From Rhodobacteraceae bacterium UBA7436 (lineage in GTDB: Bacteria > Pseudomonadota > Alphaproteobacteria > Rhodobacterales > Rhodobacteraceae), in assembly GCA_002478745.1 (NCBI GenBank), contig DLQI01000032.1, forward strand, positions 1 to 6,278: a stretch of 6,278 nt of DNA. The letters are read 5' to 3'. The position numbers and the translations under genes are program-made. Below are positions 1-5,402 of this stretch, in pieces. Numbering within the stretch: position 1 is the stretch's first letter; every line of letters starts with the position of its first letter. Under the pieces are notes generated by a model, which saw nothing but the letters and a program-made list of their open reading frames with translations, was not told the DNA's origin and made no database searches.

Positions 1-84
1 CACCCAACTTAAAATAAAAAATATGACAAAACCTAATGCGTTGGCGGGCAAAGTTGATGGTTTCAAATCTGGGGTGTTGTTCAT
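1..84 (-). CDS. Possible N-terminus of a membrane protein (partial, runs off left edge)
   Basis: On the minus strand an ATG at 84-82 opens a frame of 28 codons that stays open to the window edge. It reads as a short polar N-terminus of about 15 residues followed by a hydrophobic run (ALGFVIFFILSWV), which looks like the start of a first transmembrane segment. A weak purine-rich GAGTG lies about 6 bases before the ATG. If real, this gene is divergent from the photolyase operon and shares its control region. The family is not recognised from 28 residues, and a plus-strand open frame (23-199) overlaps it, so the call is tentative. Confidence 0.35.
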   Translation of the reverse strand, partial: MNNTPDLKPSTLPANALGFVIFFILSWV

Positions 85-264
85 AGATGACACTCTAGCG
101 TGCAATTATATTCTGGTGCAAGCGAACGGCAGAATGGCCAAGGGACGGGGGACGACAGCTATCGGCCGCCTCTCCCGTGCAATCAGGCGCAATATTTGAA
201 GGTTCTGTTCGTTTTACGCTAAATAAGGCACTCTAAGCTGGGCTGAACTGGGTGAAATAGTTTT

Positions 265-302
265 TGATCCTATTGACTTAGCACCTTGATGAACCAGATC
301 TA
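265..302 (+). promoter_or_regulatory. Candidate promoter elements (TGATCC and TTGACT)
   Basis: TGATCC at 265-270 matches the -35 hexamer remembered for ECF sigma factors of the RpoE-ChrR (singlet-oxygen response) type, which control photolyase genes in several proteobacteria. No convincing CGTA-type -10 follows at the expected spacing. TTGACT at 273-278 is a fair sigma-70 -35, but the -10 candidates at 296-302 are poor matches to TATAAT. Both placements put a start site 60-100 bases before gene 1. The call rests on short matches only. Confidence 0.2.
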
Positions 303-310
303 TCATCAAG
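285..310. repeat. Perfect 8-bp inverted repeat, operator-like
   Basis: CTTGATGA (285-292) and TCATCAAG (303-310) are exact reverse complements separated by 10 bases. The 18-bp centre-to-centre spacing (just under two helical turns) is suited to a dimeric regulator. It lies about 75 bases upstream of the first start codon, just downstream of the candidate -35 hexamers, where a repressor or a MerR-type activator could act. No T-run follows on either strand, so it is not a terminator. A transcribed hairpin is the alternative. The regulator gene is not in this window. Confidence 0.4.
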
Positions 311-383
311 AAAACAACCGTCAAATCACACAGGGAATTGAGTAGCCAAGCCTCACTCCCTTGCCGACAGATTGGAACCGCAA

Positions 384-1919
384 ATGAAATTGTGCTTGAT
401 ACTTGGGGATCAGTTAAGCCCGAGCCTATCCAGTCTTGCGGATCATCACACGCAAACTGACGTCGTTTTGATGTGTGAGGTTCGCAGCGAAGCAACTTAT
501 GTGAAACACCATAAGAAAAAGATTGCCTTTGTCTTTTCCGCAATGCGTCATTTTGCGAAAGAACTTTCTGACGACGGATATGACATTCGTTATGTCAAAT
601 ATGACGATCCAAACAACACGGGGTCGTTGATCGGTGAAGTGGCACGTATCATCACGCAGGAACCGATTACTGAAATCGTGGTAACCGCGCCCGCAGAGCA
701 TAGATTGCAAACAGAAATAGCGGGCTGGTCACTAGAGCTTAACCTGCCTGTCACGATCAAAGAAGATGATCGTTTTCTATGTTCGCCTGATGAGTTTTCT
801 AGTTGGGCTGAGGGTCGTAAACAGTTGCGGATGGAATATTTTTACCGCGAAATGCGGCGTAAATATTCGATATTGATGGATCAGGATGGCCCCATTGGTG
901 GTCAATGGAATTACGATGCTGAAAATCGCAAACCACCCAGCTCGGGGTTAGATGTACCTGATACATTCCGCGCGCAACCTGATGAAATCACGCAAGAGGT
1001 TTTGGCGCTTGTCGAGCTCCACTTCCCGGATCACTTTGGTGATCTCTTGCCCTTTCACTTTGCCATCTCGCGAGATCAAGCGTTAGACGCGTTGGGTCAA
1101 TTTATCGCCAAACGATTAAGTTTGTTTGGCGATTATCAAGACGCAATGGTCCAGAATGAACCATGGATGTACCACAGCCATATCGGGTTCTATCTTAATT
1201 GTGGGCTGTTAAACCCACTTGAGTGTATTGAACGTGCCGAAGCCGCTTATCACAAAGGTTTTGCGCCGTTAAACGCGGTCGAAGGGTTCATAAGGCAAAT
1301 CCTGGGATGGCGTGAATATGTGCGGGGCATCTATTGGTTAAAAATGCCTGACTACAAATCTGCAAACTTTCTTGAGGCCAAACGTCAACTCCCTGATTTT
1401 TATTGGACAGCCGACACTCAGATGAATTGCATGCGCCAATGCATCACTGAGACGAAGCAGAACGCCTATGCCCACCACATCCAAAGACTAATGGTATTGG
1501 GAAACTTCGCATTGCTCGCAGGCATCGATCCTGATGAGGTCAATAACTGGTATTTGTTGGTTTATGCAGATGCCTATGAGTGGGTCGAGTTGCCCAATGT
1601 CACAGGGATGGTTTTGTTTGCGGATGGTGGGCTATTGGCGTCAAAACCCTATGCTGCCAGCGGTGCATATATCAATAAAATGTCGAACTACTGTGGATCG
1701 TGCAAATACAAAGTATCCGTTAAAAACGGACCCAATGCCTGCCCATTCAACTATTTGTATTGGGACTTCATAGGCCGCAACGACGGCAAGTTACGTGGAA
1801 ATCCACGTATGGGGTTTATGTACAAAAGCTTGGACCGCATGAGTGATGAAAAGCGCGATGCAATCCAAGAGGACAGTCGGCGTTTCTTTAATGCGATGGA
1901 TTCTGATGAAAAAATCTGA
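384..1919 (+). CDS. FeS-type bacterial photolyase/cryptochrome, probable (6-4) photolyase (PhrB/CryB class)
   Basis: This 511-residue flavoprotein belongs to the deoxyribodipyrimidine photolyase-related family (FeS-BCP), whose Agrobacterium member PhrB repairs (6-4) photoproducts using FAD, a [4Fe-4S] cluster and a ribityllumazine antenna. The N-terminus has the typical LILGDQLS strand of the alpha/beta domain. The catalytic domain carries GWREYVRGIYW near 308-318 and YAHHIQRLM near 362-370, which holds the His pair (364/365) needed for (6-4) repair. All four cluster cysteines are present: C349, C437, C440 and C453, spaced C-x2-C-x12-C, followed by PFNYLYWDF. Tryptophans 341 and 389 and tyrosines 390 and 398 sit where PhrB has its electron path. 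I chose ATG 384, preceded by GGAA at 374-377. A TTG four codons upstream (372) is possible, but ATG 384 keeps every key residue exactly one position from the remembered PhrB numbering. It is the first gene of the operon and overlaps the next by 14 bases. Confidence 0.93.
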   Translation: MKLCLILGDQLSPSLSSLADHHTQTDVVLMCEVRSEATYVKHHKKKIAFVFSAMRHFAKELSDDGYDIRYVKYDDPNNTGSLIGEVARIITQEPITEIVVTAPAEHRLQTEIAGWSLELNLPVTIKEDDRFLCSPDEFSSWAEGRKQLRMEYFYREMRRKYSILMDQDGPIGGQWNYDAENRKPPSSGLDVPDTFRAQPDEITQEVLALVELHFPDHFGDLLPFHFAISRDQALDALGQFIAKRLSLFGDYQDAMVQNEPWMYHSHIGFYLNCGLLNPLECIERAEAAYHKGFAPLNAVEGFIRQILGWREYVRGIYWLKMPDYKSANFLEAKRQLPDFYWTADTQMNCMRQCITETKQNAYAHHIQRLMVLGNFALLAGIDPDEVNNWYLLVYADAYEWVELPNVTGMVLFADGGLLASKPYAASGAYINKMSNYCGSCKYKVSVKNGPNACPFNYLYWDFIGRNDGKLRGNPRMGFMYKSLDRMSDEKRDAIQEDSRRFFNAMDSDEKI

Positions 1920-2076
1920 ACTGCCTACTAAGACATGCGTGACTTGTGAAAGACCATTCACGTGGCGCAAAAAATGGGCAAAAGTTTGGGACGAAGTGCG
2001 CTATTGCTCTGAGCGCTGCAGGCGTTCCCGCAATTTTAAATCTGCGAGTGAAAACATAGAAGCACCCAAATCATGA
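1906..2076 (+). CDS. DUF2256 family small Cys-rich (zinc-ribbon-like) protein
   Basis: A 56-residue basic protein with CVTCERPFTWRKKW at residues 11-24 and YCSERCRR at 33-40, the hallmark of DUF2256. The four cysteines form two CxxC/CxxxC knuckles (C11, C14, C34, C38), so a structural Zn site is expected. The molecular role of the family is unknown; as I recall it is often encoded beside cryptochrome/photolyase genes, as here. The start at ATG 1906 gives the family's usual short N-terminus (MKKSELPTKTC). An in-frame ATG at 1891 would add five residues. The start lies inside the end of the photolyase gene (14-base overlap), and the stop overlaps the next start as ATGA, so translation is probably coupled on both sides. 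A DNA-binding or cofactor-assembly partner of the flanking photolyases is inference only. Confidence 0.88.
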   Translation: MKKSELPTKTCVTCERPFTWRKKWAKVWDEVRYCSERCRRSRNFKSASENIEAPKS

Positions 2077-3317
2077 CTGATAGAGACTTAGCCTCGAACG
2101 CTCGAGAACACTCCGAAACGGTCGTATTTGTACCGTCTCGGCGTGCAGGGCATGAGCGTTTGGAAAAATTCGTCGCCCGCACTGGCACCCATTATGCTGG
2201 TCAGCGAAACTATGATTTTGGTTCGGGCAATCGCAGTTCTGTTTCAGCACTGTCGCCATGGATCAAACATAGATTGATCAGTGAGGAAGAAGTTTTAACG
2301 CAAGTCCTAGCGCAACACAGTCTCTCGGCGTCGGTGAGCTTTGTTCAAGAGGTTTTCTGGCGTAGTTACTTCAAAGGGTGGATGCAACAACACCCAAGTG
2401 TTTGGCTCAGCTATCAAAGCGGTCTTGAGAGTGCGTATGAAACATTGCAGCGGAACAAATTCCACAAGGCCGATTATGATGAAGCTATCGAGGGGCGCAC
2501 AGGCATAGATTGTTTTGATCATTGGTGTGCCGAATTGAAATCAACAGGCTATCTGCACAATCATGCGCGTATGTGGTTTGCCTCGATATGGATATTCACA
2601 TTGCGATTGCCTTGGGAATTGGGTGCCGACTTTTTCTTGCGCCATCTTATTGATGGGGACCCAGCGGCAAATACCCTTAGTTGGCGATGGGTCGGTGGAT
2701 TGCACACAAAGGGTAAAACCTATTTGGCCCGCGCTTCTAACATTGCACAGTTCACCGGAGGGCGTTTTGAGCCAACCGGGCAGTTGGCGATGACTGCTGA
2801 ACCTCTGATTGATGACATCGATCACCCAATTGTTCCGCTGCCACTCCCACAGCCATTGCCGCAAGGCGACTATTTGCAGTTGATCACACCACAAGATTGC
2901 CAGCCTGAACCCTTCACCTCAGGTGCACCAGTCGGAGTATTGGGTTTGCTACCTATCCCCCATTTTCAGCAAAGCGAACTAGTCCTCGCTTTTGAGCGGG
3001 GTGCAGTTGGCGATGCGATTACGCGATCTGTCGACAAGACTGCAACCTTGAAGTGTAGCCAAGATTGGAGCGCGGCCCTTATCGAAGCGGCACAAACGGC
3101 GGGTACAAATCAAATTATTACACCGATGGCAGCCGTTGGTCCCGTTGCAACACACTTGGATACGGCAAAAACTGATTTGGCAAAGGCTGGTATTCGTCTT
3201 CATCAACACCAAAAATCTTACGACACTCTTACATGGCCACACGCCACCAAGGGTTTCTTCAAACTTAAAAAGAAGATCCCGAGTATTTTGAACGATCTTG
3301 GGTTTTTAAACCACTAG
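2073..3317 (+). CDS. Photolyase-like FAD-binding domain protein with C-terminal alpha/beta domain (apparent domain-order swap)
   Basis: This 414-residue protein lacks the usual N-terminal antenna domain. Residues 17-70 already match the entry of the helical FAD-binding domain (RLEKFVARTG, RNYD, SALSPWIKHRLIS). EVFWRSYFKGW lies at 93-103, EGRTGIDCFDHW at 140-151 and TGYLHNHARM at 158-167. LIDGDPAANTLSWRWVGG (192-209) keeps the canonical FAD-pocket D194, D196 and N200 and tryptophans W181, W204 and W206. The outer triad Trp (before EGRTG) is replaced by Ala. A Pro-rich linker (PLPLPQPLPQ, 255-264) leads to residues 285-410. Their pattern (LIEAAQTAGTNQIITP, then a helix, AGIRLHQH and GFFKLKKKIP) resembles the second half of a photolyase alpha/beta domain. 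Flavin binding is very likely. Repair versus signalling cannot be told. AGAAG at 2058-2062 is a weak ribosome site; the start overlaps the upstream stop by ATGA. Confidence 0.85.
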   Translation: MTDRDLASNAREHSETVVFVPSRRAGHERLEKFVARTGTHYAGQRNYDFGSGNRSSVSALSPWIKHRLISEEEVLTQVLAQHSLSASVSFVQEVFWRSYFKGWMQQHPSVWLSYQSGLESAYETLQRNKFHKADYDEAIEGRTGIDCFDHWCAELKSTGYLHNHARMWFASIWIFTLRLPWELGADFFLRHLIDGDPAANTLSWRWVGGLHTKGKTYLARASNIAQFTGGRFEPTGQLAMTAEPLIDDIDHPIVPLPLPQPLPQGDYLQLITPQDCQPEPFTSGAPVGVLGLLPIPHFQQSELVLAFERGAVGDAITRSVDKTATLKCSQDWSAALIEAAQTAGTNQIITPMAAVGPVATHLDTAKTDLAKAGIRLHQHQKSYDTLTWPHATKGFFKLKKKIPSILNDLGFLNH

Positions 3318-3330
3318 AAAACTTGCCTTT

Positions 3331-3343
3331 CGGTAACCTACCG
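3331..3343 (+). repeat. Small inverted repeat just before the DUF2805 gene
   Basis: CGGTA, a three-base loop ACC, and TACCG form a five-pair hairpin in the 39-base gap between genes 3 and 4. It ends 13 bases before the ATG at 3357, where a ribosome binding site would be expected and none is evident. No T-run follows, so it is not a terminator. It may be chance, or a weak element that tunes translation of the downstream gene. Confidence 0.25.
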
Positions 3344-3356
3344 CTACCTGCAGCTC

Positions 3357-3572
3357 ATGAGAAAAGCAAATGAACTGTCCCCCGAACACGTCAGCGAAAT
3401 TATACAAATGGCGTTGTCTGACCACGTCAGTTTTGCAAACATTCAAGCCGAATACGGGGTCACCGATAAACAGGTCAAAACACTGATGCGCGACACGCTG
3501 AAAAGCGGGAGTTACAAAACCTGGCGAAAACGGGTCCGTGATTTTGGCGATCGAAGAGAAACGTACAAATAA
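3357..3572 (+). CDS. DUF2805 / TIGR03643 family small protein
   Basis: A 71-residue protein that matches the DUF2805 (TIGR03643) pattern: SPEHVSEIIQMALSD at the N-terminus, a helix-turn-helix-like core around residues 25-48 (FANIQAEYGVTDKQVKTLMR) and the basic ending SYKTWRKRVR at 52-61. The family has no established function. Its size, charge and core suggest DNA binding or a protein partner, which is inference. It lies 39 bases after gene 3 and 53 bases before gene 5 on the same strand, so it is probably co-transcribed with the photolyases. No clear Shine-Dalgarno sequence precedes the ATG, so its translation may be weak or depend on read-through from upstream. A later start would remove the conserved N-terminal helix. 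Confidence 0.85.
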   Translation: MRKANELSPEHVSEIIQMALSDHVSFANIQAEYGVTDKQVKTLMRDTLKSGSYKTWRKRVRDFGDRRETYK

Positions 3573-3590
3573 ATACTTTCGATTGCGATC

Positions 3591-3629
3591 ATGAAACTAC
3601 CGAAAAAATCAAAGAATCGACCCGTATGA
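3591..3629 (+). CDS. Possible 12-codon leader ORF before the last photolyase gene
   Basis: ATG at 3591 opens a 12-codon frame (MKLPKKSKNRPV) whose TGA overlaps the photolyase start as ATGA (3626-3629). The peptide is lysine-rich. The arrangement is that of a coupling leader, but no ribosome binding site precedes it and such a short frame can arise by chance. Confidence 0.15.
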   Translation: MKLPKKSKNRPV

Positions 3630-5170
3630 AGCCTGCCGCGCAAATAGTTTGGTTTAAGCGTGACTTACGGGTCAATGACCACGCCCCTTTGCTTGCAGCG
3701 TCGTATTCAGGCGCTCCTACCATACCTCTCTACATTGTAGAGCCAGAATATTGGAAACAGCCCTTTGCATCTCGACGCCATTGGCACTTCATTCACGATT
3801 GCCTTTGCGACTTAAACGAGGATTTGGAAAAATTGGGCCAGCGCCTTATCGTGAGGGTTGGCGATGCTTGCGAAGTTATCAAAGAGCTTCATCAAGAACA
3901 TCGTGTAAGCGATTTGTATGCGCATGAAGAGTCGGGGAACCTATGGACATATCAGCGAGACATGGCCGTACAAAGCCTGTGTCTCGATGAGGGTATCGCG
4001 CTGAACGAGTCTCCCTCCAACGGGATTGTTCGCAGGCTACGCAGTCGAGATGACTGGTCCAAAATTAGAAATACGCGCATGGCTGAAAATATACGACCTA
4101 AACCTAAGTCCTTGACCCCAATTGGCTTTTGTAAGTCTGATGTTTTGCCTGACAAGAGCGATCCCATGTTTGGCGATGTCGCGATCGACAACGTGCAAAA
4201 TGGTGGCCGCAAACAAGCAATCGTTGATCTGCGCAGCTTCCTAAATCATAGGTCCCGTAAATACCTTTACCATATCTCTGCGCCAGATTTATCAGAGTAC
4301 CATTGTTCGCGCCTATCCGCTCATCTCGCGTGGGGCAGTCTATCTGTTCGCGAAGTCGTCCAATCCATAGCCAAACGTCGCGCTCAGTTGTCACCCGAAG
4401 AGAAAAAGAGCTTTGGACGTAACCTGACAGCTTTTGGTTCTCGCTTGGCTTGGCGTTGTCACTTCGTCCAAAAGATCGAAGATCAGCCAAAAATCGAAAC
4501 GCACTGCATGCACCCCGCCTTTGAGGGGTTGCGCGTGGACGAACACAACGACGCTCATTTCCATGCTTGGGCGAACGGTCAAACGGGTTACCCTTTCGTT
4601 GATGCCTGCATGCGCAATTTGACTGCCGAGGGATGGATCACTTTTCGAATGCGGGCAATGCTGGTCAGCTTTGCCAGCTATCAATTATGGCTTGATTGGC
4701 GCATGACTGGCCATCATCTGGCGGGGCTTTTCACAGATTATGAACCCGGAATTCATTATAGCCAGTTGCAGATGCAATCTGGCGTCACAGGCATCAATGC
4801 GATGCGTGTCTATAATCCGATAAAACAATCCATGGAGCATGACCCAAAGGGAACTTTCATTCGAAAGTGGGTCCCTGAGTTGGAAAATTTACCGGATGAG
4901 TTCATTCACGAGCCATGGAAGTATGAACCAACACTTATTGACGATAGTCGATTTGTACTTGGAAAAGACTATCCCGCACCGATTGTTGATCAGGCGGCCT
5001 CGGCAAGAACTGCGAAACTGAAGATTACCGATGTGCGGAATGGTCAGCAGTTTAAGAAAATAGCAAACGCCGTATTTCTTAAGCTCGGCAGTAGGAAGTC
5101 TGCTTTAAAACGGAAGAGGCCCTCCAAGCCAAAAAGCAGCACCCAGCTATCATTATTTCAAGACAAATAG
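3626..5170 (+). CDS. Deoxyribodipyrimidine photolyase/cryptochrome family protein with divergent FAD pocket and C-terminal QLSLF motif
   Basis: A full-length 514-residue photolyase-fold protein. The N-terminal alpha/beta domain opens with IVWFKRDLRVNDH (7-19). The FAD-binding domain includes SRLAWRCHFVQKIED (272-286), GQTGYPFVDACMRNL (318-332), GWITFRMRAM (336-345), FTDYEPGIHYSQLQMQSG (369-386) and YNPIKQSMEHDPKGTFIRKWVPEL (396-419). By motif alignment with E. coli PhrB, D371 matches D372, but N341 becomes F340, N378 (facing flavin N5) becomes H377, and the inner triad Trp W382 becomes L381. W315 and W358 match the other two triad positions. Flavin chemistry may therefore differ from classical CPD photolyases. 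I recall the YEPGIHYSQ variant as shared by a proteobacterial subfamily, so it is not decay. The tail after about 485 is Lys/Arg-rich and ends QLSLF (507-511), the sliding-clamp binding consensus. Last operon gene; only a weak ribosome site (AAAGAA) is visible. Confidence 0.9.
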   Translation: MKPAAQIVWFKRDLRVNDHAPLLAASYSGAPTIPLYIVEPEYWKQPFASRRHWHFIHDCLCDLNEDLEKLGQRLIVRVGDACEVIKELHQEHRVSDLYAHEESGNLWTYQRDMAVQSLCLDEGIALNESPSNGIVRRLRSRDDWSKIRNTRMAENIRPKPKSLTPIGFCKSDVLPDKSDPMFGDVAIDNVQNGGRKQAIVDLRSFLNHRSRKYLYHISAPDLSEYHCSRLSAHLAWGSLSVREVVQSIAKRRAQLSPEEKKSFGRNLTAFGSRLAWRCHFVQKIEDQPKIETHCMHPAFEGLRVDEHNDAHFHAWANGQTGYPFVDACMRNLTAEGWITFRMRAMLVSFASYQLWLDWRMTGHHLAGLFTDYEPGIHYSQLQMQSGVTGINAMRVYNPIKQSMEHDPKGTFIRKWVPELENLPDEFIHEPWKYEPTLIDDSRFVLGKDYPAPIVDQAASARTAKLKITDVRNGQQFKKIANAVFLKLGSRKSALKRKRPSKPKSSTQLSLFQDK

Positions 5171-5347
5171 CCGTAATGTCACGACGGACACTGACGAGGC
5201 CGCGGCCGAAGGGGGCTTAGTCAACACTGCTGGCTTATCGAAAATTCTGCGCAACGCCTGAATGTCCACTTTGAGGAAGATGCGCTGCGGCGCATTGGCG
5301 ACATCAAACAGAAGTGGTGGGCCGCGAAGTATAGTATGACACAATAG
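5171..5347 (+). other. Coding-like remnant downstream of the operon, unrecognised
   Basis: After the photolyase stop, one frame is open from the TGA near 5192 to TAG 5345-5347 (50 codons) with a protein-like ending (HFEEDALRRIGDIKQKWW). A second frame reads DEAAAEGGLVNTAGLSKILRNA before a TGA near 5260. Joining the two near 5255 by one frameshift gives a plausible continuous C-terminus, but neither part has a start codon. I do not recognise the family. A minus-strand open frame covers the same bases. The likeliest reading is a decayed gene end; non-coding DNA is the alternative. Confidence 0.2.
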
Positions 5348-5355
5348 ATGGCTGT

Positions 5356-5376
5356 GTCGGTACTAGGCCGACGGTT
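5356..5376 (+). terminator. Weak terminator-like hairpin
   Basis: GTCGG (5356-5360) and CCGAC (5368-5372) can pair around a seven-base loop and are followed by GGTTTT. The stem is short and the T-run is only four bases after two Gs, so it is a poor intrinsic terminator. It lies about 190 bases past the last photolyase gene and is the only candidate seen for ending the operon. Confidence 0.22.
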
Positions 5377-5402
5377 TTGGTATTCGCAAACAAATTGGAA
5401 AC

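Larger units (their letters stand above)
85..383. other. Intergenic control region upstream of the photolyase operon
   Basis: About 300 bases with no gene I can recognise. It contains a perfect inverted repeat at 285-310 and two overlapping -35-like hexamers at 265-278. A 58-codon plus-strand open frame (23-199) enters its left part but has no recognisable product. If the minus-strand membrane protein at 1-84 is real, this is a divergent promoter region. It is the only place before gene 1 where the operon promoter could sit within the window. Confidence 0.5.

Noticed and set aside
23..199. Plus-strand 58-codon open frame starting at ATG 23
   Set aside because: No recognisable family and no ribosome binding site. 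It overlaps a more protein-like minus-strand start with a hydrophobic segment. Could still be real, but unsupported.
372..383. TTG start four codons upstream of ATG 384 for gene 1
   Set aside because: It would place the GGAA ribosome site inside the gene. ATG 384 has good spacing and begins directly at the conserved first strand of the domain.
2541..2894. Minus-strand 117-codon open frame
   Set aside because: Lies wholly within the FAD-binding domain of gene 3, whose conserved motifs fix the plus-strand frame. A shadow frame.
3301..3312. GGTTTTTAAACC palindrome at the end of gene 3 as a terminator
   Set aside because: Five-base AT-rich arms with a two-base centre cannot form a stable hairpin, and the downstream genes appear co-transcribed.
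4104..4490. Minus-strand 128-codon open frame
   Set aside because: Antisense to the conserved photolyase gene; no family resemblance.
5198..5207. GGCCGCGGCC palindrome after the last operon gene
   Set aside because: Considered as a terminator stem, but it is a self-complementary decamer without a loop or T-run. Probably chance in a GC-rich patch.
5153..5344. Minus-strand 63-codon open frame over the end of the last photolyase gene and the gap after it
   Set aside because: It overlaps the conserved QLSLF tail of an intact gene, has no recognised motif, and the low-complexity Ala/Ser part comes from a GC-rich stretch.
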